Assembly (NCBI GenBank): GCA_903871935.1
Contig: CAIQIQ010000106.1
Location: forward strand, 1-64,000
Direction of reading: 5' to 3'
Origin: an uncultured Phycisphaerales bacterium
GTDB taxonomy: Bacteria; Planctomycetota; Phycisphaerae; Tepidisphaerales; Tepidisphaeraceae
DNA: 64,000 bases
Positions within the stretch are counted from its first letter, which is position 1, and every line of letters starts with the position of its first letter. The notes beneath the pieces are model-generated. The model made no database searches and was not told the origin of the DNA. It saw only the letters and a list, made by a program, of their open reading frames with translations. The translations under genes were made by a program, and so were the position numbers. Positions 1 to 9,391 of the stretch are shown here, in pieces.

Positions 1-653
1 CCGATCTTCTCTTCGCCATCGGTCAACAGCTTTTCAATCATCTGCAGCGTCTTCTGCGGAATGATCGCCTTGATGCTGTCGGTATCGCTCTTGGTGATGC
101 TGGCCAGATCGCCCTTGGCATGCGCCAACCGCCGGCCGTCGGTGCCCACCATCACGAGCTTCTTGCTCTTGATGTTCAGCAGCACACCATTGAAGGCATA
201 GCGCGTGCTTTCCTTTGCCACGGCAAAAAGCGTTTGACTGATCAATTGCTTGAACTGTGCCCCAACGATCTCAAAATCGCTGGCTCCTTCGAAGTCAGGC
301 ACCGGCGGGAAATCGGCCGGGTCCTGCACGAAGATGCGGAAGTGTGAATCATGCCCCTTGATGTTCATCCCTTCGCCGGTCAATTCCAGAGACAGGGTGT
401 CGTCCACACTCTCGCGAACGATCTCGCGCAGCTTTTCCAGGGGAACCAGGGCCTCGCCCTGTTTGTCCACCTGCACCTGGGCATCCTGATAGCGGATGGC
501 CACCTCCAGGTCGGTTGCCGCCACGATCAGCTTGTCGGCCGATGCCGTCAGTTTCACACACTGCAGTGCCGGCTTAGGTGTACGCGTGGCAATGGCATTG
601 CCCGCCACATTCAGAGCTTCCAGCAGCGCGCCACGATTGCAGATCAGCTTCAT
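1..653 (-). CDS. dnaN: DNA polymerase III beta subunit (sliding clamp), N-terminal part
   Basis: The minus strand from 653 reads a DnaN N-terminus beginning MKLICNRGALLEALNVAG and continues open to the window edge, so about 217 residues of roughly 370 are present. The first clamp domain and much of the second are visible, including an ATDLEVAIRY-type stretch and the TDGRRLA motif typical of beta clamps. The clamp tethers the replicative polymerase to DNA. It is transcribed away from the intergenic DnaA-box cluster, the usual setting of a clamp gene beside the origin. The gene is cut only by the window edge. Confidence 0.93.
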   Translation of the reverse strand, partial: MKLICNRGALLEALNVAGNAIATRTPKPALQCVKLTASADKLIVAATDLEVAIRYQDAQVQVDKQGEALVPLEKLREIVRESVDDTLSLELTGEGMNIKGHDSHFRIFVQDPADFPPVPDFEGASDFEIVGAQFKQLISQTLFAVAKESTRYAFNGVLLNIKSKKLVMVGTDGRRLAHAKGDLASITKSDTDSIKAIIPQKTLQMIEKLLTDGEEKI

Positions 654-829
654 GAGATGAACCTCTCTCCCGGCCCAAACATCTAGCAGGGCAGGCTATA
701 GTTCCTGCCCAAATGCTGTGGATTTATTAGTACCTCACATCACAGCCCGATACCTGCGGCTTACTCTAACTCCTAGTCTCCTTTAAGCAAGTTTAGATCC
801 AGTCGTAGTAGTAAGAGTGCCTGTCTGAA

Positions 830-838
830 TGTGGATAA
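830..838 (-). promoter_or_regulatory. DnaA box 1
   Basis: TGTGGATAA on the plus strand, a perfect reverse complement of TTATCCACA. Confidence 0.75.
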
Positions 839-904
839 GATCGGCATACGAGTTCCAACATCAATATTTATAAGCACTTACAAGAGTCAAGGTGGAAAAT
901 AGAT

Positions 905-913
905 TGTGGATAA
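905..913 (-). promoter_or_regulatory. DnaA box 2
   Basis: TGTGGATAA, a perfect consensus in the same orientation as the box at 830, directly after the AT-rich stretch. Confidence 0.75.
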
Positions 914-1038
914 CTTGACGCTTCACAATTCAGAAACCGCTGGCCTGCGACATTCAGGCGACGCATTGGGCTATTACCTCCCGCCGCGAGTTCCCATCCT
1001 GTTACCGACGGCTGAATTTGGCAACAGCTTCGGGCAGG

Positions 1039-1047
1039 TTATCCACA
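1039..1047 (+). promoter_or_regulatory. DnaA box 3
   Basis: TTATCCACA on the plus strand, opposite to the other two boxes. A degenerate copy, CTATCCAGA, follows three bases later. Confidence 0.75.
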
Positions 1048-1164
1048 GGCTATCCAGAGTCACTTGTCACGAACGTCTACTCTGCCTCATCGTGACCTGT
1101 GTTGTCTCCAGCGCATTGTAATCCTTGTTTGTTCTATCACCCTCATGAATAATCATTCCACGAC

Positions 1165-3114
1165 ATGTGTGGCCTGGCCGGCATCATCTGCTTCGATCAG
1201 CATCTCTGTGTAGAGAGCAGGACCCTCTCCGCGATGATGAAGCGGATCTCGCATCGTGGTCCGGATGCCTCCGGGCGATATGACGTCGAACTGCCCTCTC
1301 CCCATTTCTCCGCCAGTCTTCTGCACGCTCGCCTCTCCATCCTCGATCTCGATGCCCGCGCCAACCAGCCGATGAGCGACTCGACCGGCCGGTACACCGT
1401 CATCTTCAACGGCGAGATCTATAACTACCGCGAACTTCGTGCCGAATTGGAGAAGAGCCTCCCCGATTTCCGCTTCCATACCAACGGTGATACGGAGGTT
1501 ATTCTCGCTGCCTATCAGGCCTGGGGTGATGCGTGCGTCAGTCGCTTCAACGGCATGTTCGCATTTGTCCTCGTCGATCAGGTCAACCGCACGGTATTCG
1601 CGGCGCGCGATCGCATGGGGCAAAAGCCGCTGTATGTGGCCGCCGTCGCCACGGATGGCTCGGTGCTGCATCCCCTGGATCAGAACTCGATTCCGCGGCC
1701 GATTGGCGCCATCGCTTTTGCCAGTGAGATTGGCGCTCTATTTCCCATTCCCTGGGTGAAGCACGATACTCGCGATGAGATGCTCCAGTCCTATCTGCTC
1801 TGGGGCTATATTCCATCACCCGACACGATCTATCAGGGCATCTACTCGCTTCCGCCCGCGCATGCGATGACGATCGCACTGCAGCAGACCAGATCGTGGC
1901 GTTATTTCGATCCAAACAAGCCGCCCGCATCGTATATACCTGGCGAAACCTCCGTTGCTGCCACGCGCCGACTGGTGCTTGCGTCCGTTCGCCGCCAGCT
2001 TATCGCTGATGTGCCGGTCGGGTGTTTCCTTTCCGGTGGCATCGATTCCTCCATTATCGCGGCCGCAATGCGGAAGGCCTGCCCTGAAGGCCAGGAGCTG
2101 CTCACTTTCACCGTCGGCTTCAAGGAAACACCATTTGACGAAACACCCTATGCACAGGCTGTCGCCGATCATCTGAAAACCAAACACCAGAAGTTCATGG
2201 TGAACATGAACGTGCTGGAAGATCTGCCGCGTGTTGTGGCATCCTTCTCACAGCCGTTTGCCGACTCATCCGCCTTGCCCACGCACTACCTCTCCAGAGC
2301 TACCCGCCAGCATGTGAAAGTGGCCCTGGCCGGCGATGGAGGCGATGAACTCTTTGGTGGCTATGACCGCTATCGTGCCATGCGGCTGAGTTCCTCAATC
2401 CATCCGGCCATCCGCTCGGCACTGGCGCTGGGTCTGTGGCAGTGGCTTCCGGGCTCGCACCCCAAGTCGCGCATGCAGCGCTTCAAACGGTTCATCCGCC
2501 CGCTGCATCAGCCAGCGGCGACGCGCTACGCCCGATACATGGAACTGTTTGAGCCCGGGGATATTCGCGCCCTGCTTGGGCAAGGGGCCACAGAGCCCTC
2601 CGAACCCTCCGAGGCCTATCTCTGCGGGGCATATGAGCAGTTCCTGGCTCATCGCGATGTGGTTCAGGCGGCACTGGCGGTCGATCGCCTGAGTTATTTG
2701 CCCGAGGACCTGCTGACCAAGGTAGACCGCTGCTCGATGCAGTATGCGTTGGAAGTGCGCAACCCCTTCATGGATCACGAATTGGTGCAGTTCGCGGCCG
2801 GCCTGCCCTCCAGCGAGCTGATCGGCAAGGGCAGCAAAACGCTTCTGCGCGAAGCCTTCGCCGGTGATCTTCCCGAGAACCACTTTGAACGGCCGAAGAT
2901 GGGCTTTGCCATACCGATCGGCGATTGGTTCCGCGGCGAACTGCGCGGTTTCCTCCGTGAAACGCTCTACGCATCGGGATCTTACGCGGCCGCTCATTTT
3001 GATATGAAGGTCGTTCAGAAGCTGCTGGACGAACATGACCAGCAGAAGCGTGACCATTCTCAGCGTCTCTATGCCCTGCTGGTATTGGAGCTGTGGAGCC
3101 AGATTCACCTGTAA
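1165..3114 (+). CDS. asnB: asparagine synthase (glutamine-hydrolysing)
   Basis: The 649-residue protein begins MCGLAGIICF, so Cys2 becomes the N-terminal nucleophile of a class II glutamine amidotransferase domain (about 1-200). The synthetase half carries the PP-loop SGGIDSS near residue 290, which binds ATP to activate aspartate, and a GDGGDELFGGYDRY motif near 390. Length and domain order match AsnB. It makes asparagine from aspartate, or amidates a related substrate; some family members act in exopolysaccharide or peptide pathways. The ATG is fixed by the required Met-Cys start. No operon partner is obvious, since the next gene follows after 100 bp. Confidence 0.92.
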   Translation: MCGLAGIICFDQHLCVESRTLSAMMKRISHRGPDASGRYDVELPSPHFSASLLHARLSILDLDARANQPMSDSTGRYTVIFNGEIYNYRELRAELEKSLPDFRFHTNGDTEVILAAYQAWGDACVSRFNGMFAFVLVDQVNRTVFAARDRMGQKPLYVAAVATDGSVLHPLDQNSIPRPIGAIAFASEIGALFPIPWVKHDTRDEMLQSYLLWGYIPSPDTIYQGIYSLPPAHAMTIALQQTRSWRYFDPNKPPASYIPGETSVAATRRLVLASVRRQLIADVPVGCFLSGGIDSSIIAAAMRKACPEGQELLTFTVGFKETPFDETPYAQAVADHLKTKHQKFMVNMNVLEDLPRVVASFSQPFADSSALPTHYLSRATRQHVKVALAGDGGDELFGGYDRYRAMRLSSSIHPAIRSALALGLWQWLPGSHPKSRMQRFKRFIRPLHQPAATRYARYMELFEPGDIRALLGQGATEPSEPSEAYLCGAYEQFLAHRDVVQAALAVDRLSYLPEDLLTKVDRCSMQYALEVRNPFMDHELVQFAAGLPSSELIGKGSKTLLREAFAGDLPENHFERPKMGFAIPIGDWFRGELRGFLRETLYASGSYAAAHFDMKVVQKLLDEHDQQKRDHSQRLYALLVLELWSQIHL

Positions 3115-3214
3115 TCCGCCACACACGCTTGCGTCACCCGCGACAGGGGTCCTAAACCCCGATACACTCCCCACAGGTCAACGCTAAGCCCTTTGGGGAG
3201 TATAAGTAACACCG

Positions 3215-4522
3215 ATGTTTGCGTTCTTTATTGAAACGTTTCTGCTCGGCGTGCGCAATTTGCGCCTGCACAAAATGCGCAGTCTGCTGACTGCCTTGGG
3301 CATTATCTTCGGCGTGGCGGCCGTCATCATCATGGTCGCTATCGGTGAAGGCACCAAGGCCGCGGCCCTGGAGCAGATCCAGCAGCTTGGCGCCCGCAAT
3401 ATCCTGGTTCGTTCAAGCCGGCCGCCCGAAAGCAACGAAGCCACCGGCCGGACCCAGCGCGTCCTGGAGTATGGCATCAAGCGCACAGATCTGGCTCGAC
3501 TGCAGACCCTGCCCGGATTCGTCCATGTCGTGCCGCTGCGCGATACCGAGCAAAAGGTTACCTACGGGGGTAAGCGCGCCAACGCCAATGCCATCGGCAC
3601 TACTCCGCGCATCTTCGATGTGATCAACCTTCCACTGGCCCGTGGTCGATATTTCAATACCGTTGACAACGACCAGAACAGCACCGTCTGTGTCATCGGC
3701 GCCCAGGTGGCGGCCCAGCTCTTCCCTTTTGGTGATCCCATGGGAGAAACGATCCAGGTCGGCACCGGAGGAATGAGCGTGGTCATGCTTACCATCGTCG
3801 GCGTGCTTGAACCCACCGGGTTGCGGGCCGGCTCCGAGGGCGCATCGATGATGCAGCGCGACCTGGATCTGGACGTTTACTTCCCGCTTCAACTCGCTCA
3901 GGGAGCATTCGGCGATACGATCATGAAACGCGAAGCCGGCTCAATGGAGCGCAAGAACATCGAACTCTCCGAGATCTGGCTGCAGTGCGAGAAAACCACC
4001 GAGGTCGAGGCCCTGGCTTCCGTGGTTGAGAATGTGCTGACCAAGGATCGCGCCAAGATTGATGTAGAGGTGAAGGCTCCGATCCAGATCCTCCGCAATG
4101 CCGAGCGCCTCAACCGCATGTTCAATTTCATTATGGTCGGCATTGCCAGCTTCTCGCTGGTCGTCGGCGGCATCGGCATCATGAACATCATGCTTGCCAC
4201 CGTGACCGAACGCACCAAGGAGATCGGCATCCGCCGGGCCATGGGCGCCAAACGCCGGCACATCACCCTGCAGTTCCTCATTGAAACCACCGTGATCTCC
4301 CTGACCGGCGGGATGCTGGGTGTGATGATTGGCGCCGGCTTCGCCACGCTGCTGCCGATTATCGTGAAGTTGGTTTCGGGCGAGGTCTACCGTACCAATA
4401 TCACTACGCTCTCGGTGGTTGCGTCATTCGTCATCAGCGGCGCGATCGGGATCGGGTTTGGACTCTATCCAGCCGTCATGGCCGCCAAGATGAACCCCAT
4501 CGAAGCCCTGCGTCACGAGTAG
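3215..4522 (+). CDS. FtsX/MacB-type ABC transporter permease
   Basis: A 435-residue membrane protein with the MacB layout: a cytoplasmic start and first membrane helix (about 22-45), a long periplasmic core domain (about 50-300), then three helices near 305-330, 355-385 and 400-425. It ends NPIEALRHE, the common ending of this family. The region around 330 (ERTKEIGIRRAMGAKRRHI) is the cytoplasmic loop that couples to the ATPase. Such permeases work with a MacB/LolD-type ATPase in export or lipoprotein release. No ATPase partner gene lies beside it, so the substrate is unknown. Confidence 0.85.
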   Translation: MFAFFIETFLLGVRNLRLHKMRSLLTALGIIFGVAAVIIMVAIGEGTKAAALEQIQQLGARNILVRSSRPPESNEATGRTQRVLEYGIKRTDLARLQTLPGFVHVVPLRDTEQKVTYGGKRANANAIGTTPRIFDVINLPLARGRYFNTVDNDQNSTVCVIGAQVAAQLFPFGDPMGETIQVGTGGMSVVMLTIVGVLEPTGLRAGSEGASMMQRDLDLDVYFPLQLAQGAFGDTIMKREAGSMERKNIELSEIWLQCEKTTEVEALASVVENVLTKDRAKIDVEVKAPIQILRNAERLNRMFNFIMVGIASFSLVVGGIGIMNIMLATVTERTKEIGIRRAMGAKRRHITLQFLIETTVISLTGGMLGVMIGAGFATLLPIIVKLVSGEVYRTNITTLSVVASFVISGAIGIGFGLYPAVMAAKMNPIEALRHE

Positions 4523-4525
4523 AGC

Positions 4526-4780
4526 CTAAAGCTTCGAGATCCGCTCTTGCTTCCCGCGTGCTGCGCTGCGGCGCAGATCATCGGTTGGAAGAAAGACGAG
4601 CCGTTCCTTGGCATTGGCTGGTGCGGAGCTCACGTCTTCTGGTTCGCCACTGCATCCCGGGCAGTGACCGCACTCGCCCCGGCGGATTGCGCGCCAGGCG
4701 CTGATCCCTGACCAGACCGCAATCGCTCCGGCGACCGCCAGAATGGCATAGACGACAACCTGTTGCCATATCGCATTCAT
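4526..4780 (-). CDS. small Cys-rich single-pass membrane protein
   Basis: From the internal Met the product is about 84 residues: MNAIWQQVVVYAILAVAGA begins a hydrophobic helix, then a basic stretch leads to GECGHCPGC. This resembles the small FeoB-associated Cys-rich membrane proteins, but no feoB is visible, so the assignment is weak. A GTG start at 4852 would add 24 poorly protein-like residues. The gene converges on the permease upstream and lies back to back with the metallophosphoesterase gene. Confidence 0.5.
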   Translation of the reverse strand: MNAIWQQVVVYAILAVAGAIAVWSGISAWRAIRRGECGHCPGCSGEPEDVSSAPANAKERLVFLPTDDLRRSAARGKQERISKL

Positions 4781-4863
4781 TGCCCCCAATGCTAGCAGCG
4801 TCATCGCCCCAAGTGTAGAGCTGTGCTTGCCATCCGAGCGGCCTTGCGGCACAGTGCGCCCCG

Positions 4864-5727
4864 ATGAAAGTCCTGGTGACCGCTGACATCCACTTCAACC
4901 ATCCGCGTTCCCGGCCGCTGGCCGTGGAGCAGATCGCCCAGATCAATGCGATGCAGTTCGATGTGCTGCTGGTTGTTGGCGATGTCGCTGCGGCCGATGA
5001 TGGGACACTGGACGAGTGTCTTGGCTCCTTCACGTTCGCTGGCCCGAAGCTCTTCGTCGCCGGCAACCACGAACTCTGGACGCGGGGAAATGACAGCCAC
5101 GACCTGTTTGCCCGGGTTCTTCCCCAGCGTGTTGCTGCCGCTGGATGGCACTGGTTGGAAGGTCATCCGTTCCGCCACGGCTCGGTCGCATTTGTCGGAT
5201 CGATCGGCTGGTATGACTACAGCTTCGCCACCGACCAGCTTGAGATACCGCGGCGGTTCTATGAGGCGAAGGTCTCTCCCGGCGCCGCGGCCCGGCTGGA
5301 GGAATACGCGCATCTGGTCACCGGTGTCACCGATGTCCAACCGCGCCACCTGGAGATCGTGGCGCGATGGAACGATGGCCGGCACGTGAAGCTGCATCGA
5401 AGCGATGAGCTGTTCCTGCAGCAGCGGCTGGACGAATTGGCGCAATCGCTCGATCAGGTGCGCGATGCTGCGCAGGTGATCGCGGCCGTCCATCATGTGC
5501 CGCATCGCGAGCTGCTTCCCCCGCGCCGGGGCGGAAGTTGGGACTTTGCCTGGGCCTATCTCGGTTCCGATCGCATCGGCGAGGCCCTGCTGAAACACCG
5601 CAATGTAAGCCACATCGTCTGTGGCCATTCACATTTTGGGCACCAGCACCGCATCAATGGGGTGCAGTTGATCAACATCGGCTCCGGCTACCGGCAGAAG
5701 CAGGTTGTGATGCTGGAGGTCGCATAG
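4864..5727 (+). CDS. calcineurin-like metallophosphoesterase
   Basis: 287 residues with all the metal-binding blocks of the family: DIHFNH near 8-13, GDVAAADD near 40, GNHELW near 66, HHVPH near 210 and GHSHFG near 253. These ligands bind two metal ions for phosphoester hydrolysis. The protein has no signal peptide, so it is cytoplasmic. The substrate cannot be deduced. The start ATG follows the divergent small membrane gene closely. Confidence 0.88.
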   Translation: MKVLVTADIHFNHPRSRPLAVEQIAQINAMQFDVLLVVGDVAAADDGTLDECLGSFTFAGPKLFVAGNHELWTRGNDSHDLFARVLPQRVAAAGWHWLEGHPFRHGSVAFVGSIGWYDYSFATDQLEIPRRFYEAKVSPGAAARLEEYAHLVTGVTDVQPRHLEIVARWNDGRHVKLHRSDELFLQQRLDELAQSLDQVRDAAQVIAAVHHVPHRELLPPRRGGSWDFAWAYLGSDRIGEALLKHRNVSHIVCGHSHFGHQHRINGVQLINIGSGYRQKQVVMLEVA

Positions 5728-5847
5728 TCCGCTTCCGGGGTGTTTGTGTCTTGCCGCGGGTCCGTCGCTGAAATACGATTGCACCCGCACGGTTGCCTGC
5801 GGGCGTCTTTGGCGATGAGTTGGTTGTGGGATTCTCAGGAGCTGATC

Positions 5848-7104
5848 ATGCGGACGGTACGGCTGATTGCACTTTGCCTGGCACAGATTGCGGCGACGGC
5901 GGCATTCGCTGAGCGCGGTGTGGTCAAGGCGAACAACGGGCTGACCTACGAAGGCGATGTTCAGGAGACGCCGACTCAGATCATCATCAAGCGCAACAAA
6001 ACCGAGATGCGCGTGAATCGCGAGGATGTCGTCTCGATCCATTACCTCTCCAGCGATGCCGAAGAGATCAAGAAGGATTGGAGCGGGCTCAAGAAAGATG
6101 ATGCTCCCGGGCGTGTAACATTAGCGCTGCACGCCTTTGAGCGTGGGCAGTATGAATTGGCGCGTGCGATCACCGCGGAGGCGTTGATCATCGATCCTAA
6201 CAGCCGCGAGGCGGTCGATCTTCAGGATAACATCCGCCGGCAGATCGTGATGGAATTGCGTGCAGCGCGGACTCGGGAGGATACCGAGGAGGTCAAACGC
6301 TCGCCTTATTCCCTGCCCGAGACCTATCTCGATGAGCATGACATCAATTCCGTGCGCCAGTCCGAACTGCAATCGCGCGACGATGGCCACGTGCGTGTCC
6401 GCTTTGAGAACGATGTTCGCCGCCGCTTTGTGCAGAAGTATCAGTACAACTCCACTACCTTCGCCTCCCTTTCGGCCTTTCAGCAGGCAATGACCATGAT
6501 CCGGGAGGGTGATGCCGCCATCCGCCGCGACGTGATTATTTTCGATGATCCGGCCGCTATCCGCGAATTCCGCGTGGTTCAGAAATATATCCTGAACGGC
6601 TGCGCCAGCCAGGTTTGCCATGGCTCGTTCCTCGGGGGCAATTTCATTCTCTTCCCCAATACCGAAACCGAAGCGGTGACGTATACCAATCTTTATCTTC
6701 TGACCAGATACAGTCGGACACCGCAGGATCAGAAGACGCAGGAGCTCTTTGCCGGTGATAGCGGGCGACGGCATATGATCGACCGCGAGCACCCCAAACA
6801 GTCGTTGCTTTTGCAGTATGCTCTTCCGGCAACCATGGCTGAGTTACCCCATCCACAGGTGCCGAACATGCGGCCGATGCTCGGCAAATCCGGTGACCCG
6901 GTCTACGGCAAGATCCTCGCCTGGATCGACAAGGGACTGCGTCGCGTCGAAGTCCAACCGGAAGTAACGTATGTCTCGCCGCTGGAGCAACTGCTGGAAG
7001 CGAGCACCCGGCCGACCACCGCCCCGACAATGCGCCGAATGAGCCGTCCGACCACGGCCCCGACGGCGCCCGTCACACCCGTTCCGGCTGCCTCAGCGCG
7101 ATAG
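5848..7104 (+). CDS. secreted protein with CX4CH (cytochrome-like) motif
   Basis: The ATG at 5848 follows a GGAG-containing ribosome site and opens a clean signal peptide (MRTVRLIALCLAQIAATAAF, cleaved after A-F-A). The N-terminal 60 residues form a small beta domain (VKANNGLTYEGDVQETPTQ). A helical region around 90-140 looks TPR-like. Near residue 252 there is CASQVCH followed by GSFLGGNF, reminiscent of planctomycete cytochrome c domains but with four residues between the cysteines instead of two. The C-terminus is Pro/Thr-rich. It is likely periplasmic. Function is unknown and haem binding is only a possibility. Confidence 0.75.
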   Translation: MRTVRLIALCLAQIAATAAFAERGVVKANNGLTYEGDVQETPTQIIIKRNKTEMRVNREDVVSIHYLSSDAEEIKKDWSGLKKDDAPGRVTLALHAFERGQYELARAITAEALIIDPNSREAVDLQDNIRRQIVMELRAARTREDTEEVKRSPYSLPETYLDEHDINSVRQSELQSRDDGHVRVRFENDVRRRFVQKYQYNSTTFASLSAFQQAMTMIREGDAAIRRDVIIFDDPAAIREFRVVQKYILNGCASQVCHGSFLGGNFILFPNTETEAVTYTNLYLLTRYSRTPQDQKTQELFAGDSGRRHMIDREHPKQSLLLQYALPATMAELPHPQVPNMRPMLGKSGDPVYGKILAWIDKGLRRVEVQPEVTYVSPLEQLLEASTRPTTAPTMRRMSRPTTAPTAPVTPVPAASAR

Positions 7105-7114
7105 CATCGGTTGC

Positions 7115-8158
7115 TTACTCCGCCAACACCACCACATCGCTGGCCTTCACGCCGACGCGCACCGCGCCTTTGTCCTTTAACACCGGCGGTGATGCCAGCA
7201 CTCGCACCTGGGCCTGACCCACCTTCAGGACATGTTCGCTGCTCTCACCGAGGAAACTGCTGGAGAGCAGTTCGCCATTGAGCATGTTTTCGCCGTCGCG
7301 CGGCTCGATGCGCAGATGCTCCGGGCGGATGCTTAGCTTCACCTCACGGCCGGCCGGCATCTCCGATCCAGCCCGCAACTGTCCCATCGGCGTGTCGATG
7401 ATCGCCATGCTCCCATCGCGGCCGGTGATCTTCCCAGTAAGGATGTTGGTCTGCCCGATGAACTCGGCCACGAATGCGGTCGCAGGCGACAAATACAATA
7501 CCGCAGGCGTGCCGATCTGCATCAGCACCCCGTCTTTGAGCACTGCAATCCGGTCGGCGACCGACAGCGCTTCTTTCTGGTCGTGCGTGACATAGATCGT
7601 TGTGAAGCCTGTCTCTTTGCAGATCCGACGGATTTCTGTTCGCATCTCCAGACGCAGCTTGGCATCGAGGTTCGACAACGGCTCATCAAGCAACAGGCAG
7701 GCAGGTTTGACCGCCAAGGCTCGCGCCAGCGCCACCCGTTGCTGCTGACCGCCGGAGAGTTCGTTGGGCTTGCGCTGCGCCAGTTCCTCCATGCGCACCA
7801 GGCGCAGGACTTCCTGCACGCGGTCGCGGCGCATCTCGGCCGGCACCTTCCGCACGTCCAGGCCAAACGCGACGTTTTGTTCGACGGTCATGTGCGGCCA
7901 GAGGGCATAGCTCTGGAAACACATCACCGCGTTGCGGCGCTCCGTGGGTTCGGAAGTAACGTCTGTTTCATTGAAGCGGATGCGACCCTCGGTGGGCGTC
8001 AGCAGCCCCGCGATGATGCGCAGCAGCGTGCTCTTGCCGCACCCGCTGGGCCCCAGCAGAAAGAACAGCTCTCCCGGCCGGATGGTCAGAGAAACGTTCC
8101 GCAGCGCGGGCGTCTGAGCGAACCAGTGACTTACCGATTGGACAGCAATGCTTGTCAT
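7115..8158 (-). CDS. ABC transporter ATP-binding protein, MalK/PotA-like
   Basis: The 347-residue protein from ATG 8158 has a Walker A GPSGCGKST at about 36-44, a Q-loop, the signature LSGGQQQR near 134, Walker B CLLLDEPLSNLD, the switch His in YVTHDQ, and a C-terminal TOBE domain. This is the layout of importer ATPases for sugars, polyamines or iron. The reading frame stays open far upstream (to 9301), but that part is antisense to the UroD-like gene and is rejected. No permease or binding-protein gene is adjacent, so the substrate is unknown; it may energise distant permeases. Confidence 0.88.
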   Translation of the reverse strand: MTSIAVQSVSHWFAQTPALRNVSLTIRPGELFFLLGPSGCGKSTLLRIIAGLLTPTEGRIRFNETDVTSEPTERRNAVMCFQSYALWPHMTVEQNVAFGLDVRKVPAEMRRDRVQEVLRLVRMEELAQRKPNELSGGQQQRVALARALAVKPACLLLDEPLSNLDAKLRLEMRTEIRRICKETGFTTIYVTHDQKEALSVADRIAVLKDGVLMQIGTPAVLYLSPATAFVAEFIGQTNILTGKITGRDGSMAIIDTPMGQLRAGSEMPAGREVKLSIRPEHLRIEPRDGENMLNGELLSSSFLGESSEHVLKVGQAQVRVLASPPVLKDKGAVRVGVKASDVVVLAE

Positions 8159-8266
8159 GCGGTCTGTGATTGTACCTATTGAGCCGCTTGCAGCCCATTG
8201 GTCGTTTCCGGATGTCCTGCGATTGCCGACGTACCGGTTTTGCGGCACTATTGCGGCAGGAAGACT

Positions 8267-9274
8267 ATGACACGCAGAGGGATTGTCCATACAGCGCTTC
8301 GGCACGAGCAGCCCAGATACGTGCCCTGGCATTTCAACTTCACCGTCGAGGCCCAGCATCTGCTGCAGAAACACTATGGACCGGGCGACCTGGATGAGCA
8401 GATCGGCAACCATATTCTCTGGCTGGGCAGCCCTGTGGGAGTCTTCACAGATATCGGAAACAACCATGTGCGCGATCACTTCGGAGTCATCTGGGATCGC
8501 AGCATCGACAAGGACATCGGCATCGTCTCCCATGCGCCCATCACTGAACCAACCCTCAGTGCTTACCGCTTTCCTGATCCCCTGGCCGGTGTCTTCTTTG
8601 ATTCGATTCCCGCGCAGATCGCGGCCAGTCCCGACAGGTTCCGCGTGTTCGCAGTGGGTTTCTCGCTCTACGAGCGGGCATGGACGCTGCGCGGCATGGA
8701 AAACCTGATGGTGGATTTCCTGGAGAATCCCACTTTCGCCCACCAGTTCCTTGACGCCATCTGCGACTACAACATCGCCCATCTGCGCCGGGCACTGCAG
8801 TTCGATATCGATGCCGTCGAGTTTGGCGATGATTGGGGACAGCAAGTGGGACTGCAAATGGGCAAGGCATGTTGGATGGAGTTCATCCAGCCGCGCCTGA
8901 AAAGGATGTGCGCCCAGGTCAAATCCGCCGGCAAGTTTGTCATGATCCACTCCTGCGGAGATGTGGATGAATTGTTTGAGGAGTTGATCGCGATCGGAGT
9001 GGATTGCTTTAACCCCTTCCAGCCCGAAGTGATGGACGTGAAGAAACTGATGGTCGATTATCGCGGTCGGCTTTCGTTTTTCGGCGGCCTTTCCACGCAA
9101 AAGACACTGCCCTTTGGCACTCCCGACCAGGTCCGCGCGCAAAGCCGCTCGCTGCTGTCGGAGGGCCGATCCGGCGGCTACATCTTCTCTCCCGCTCATG
9201 CGGTAGAGGGGGATGTCCCATTGGCAAATCTGCTCGCGGCTATCGATGAAGCCAGGGCAAGTGCCAATATGTGA
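8267..9274 (+). CDS. uroporphyrinogen decarboxylase (UroD/MtaA) family protein
   Basis: 335 residues from ATG 8267, preceded by a CAGGAAG ribosome site. The HSCGDVDELFEELIAIGVD stretch near 227-245 and the following NPFQPEVMD are typical of the UroD superfamily barrel. The conserved arginines of true haem-pathway UroD are not clear at the N-terminus, and the sequence looks more like the methyltransferase or unknown-substrate branch common in planctomycetes. It is divergent from the ABC ATPase gene with about 108 bp between starts, so the two may share a control region. Confidence 0.8.
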   Translation: MTRRGIVHTALRHEQPRYVPWHFNFTVEAQHLLQKHYGPGDLDEQIGNHILWLGSPVGVFTDIGNNHVRDHFGVIWDRSIDKDIGIVSHAPITEPTLSAYRFPDPLAGVFFDSIPAQIAASPDRFRVFAVGFSLYERAWTLRGMENLMVDFLENPTFAHQFLDAICDYNIAHLRRALQFDIDAVEFGDDWGQQVGLQMGKACWMEFIQPRLKRMCAQVKSAGKFVMIHSCGDVDELFEELIAIGVDCFNPFQPEVMDVKKLMVDYRGRLSFFGGLSTQKTLPFGTPDQVRAQSRSLLSEGRSGGYIFSPAHAVEGDVPLANLLAAIDEARASANM

Positions 9275-9391
9275 AAGTGTCTTCGTGAGTGTATCAAACA
9301 TGCTTGTGTTGGTTTCGTGCGCGGGCTAATATGACTTTCCCGCTGCTGAAGGATACGCGCTGCGGATTGTGCGTGATGAAAGGAGCGTACT

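Larger units (their letters stand above)
654..1164. other. probable chromosomal replication origin (oriC)
   Basis: This 511-bp stretch between dnaN and asnB carries no convincing gene. It holds three perfect DnaA boxes (TTATCCACA): two read on the minus strand (830-838, 905-913) and one on the plus strand (1039-1047). A weak box (AAATCCACA read on the minus strand) lies at 717-725. An AT-rich segment at about 855-905, a candidate unwinding region, abuts the middle box. Adjacency to dnaN is a classical bacterial oriC context. The origin role is inferred; box identity and gene context are seen. Confidence 0.75.

Noticed and set aside
3144-3206. Riboswitch-like stems between asnB and the permease gene
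   Set aside because: Short stems (GGGGT/ACCCC, ACTCCCC/GGGGAGT) are present but match no class I can name; too weak to report as a feature.
8159-9301. Long upstream extension of the ABC ATPase frame (to 9301)
   Set aside because: It is antisense to the convincing UroD-like gene and reads as atypical protein; ATG 8158 gives the normal ATPase N-terminus.
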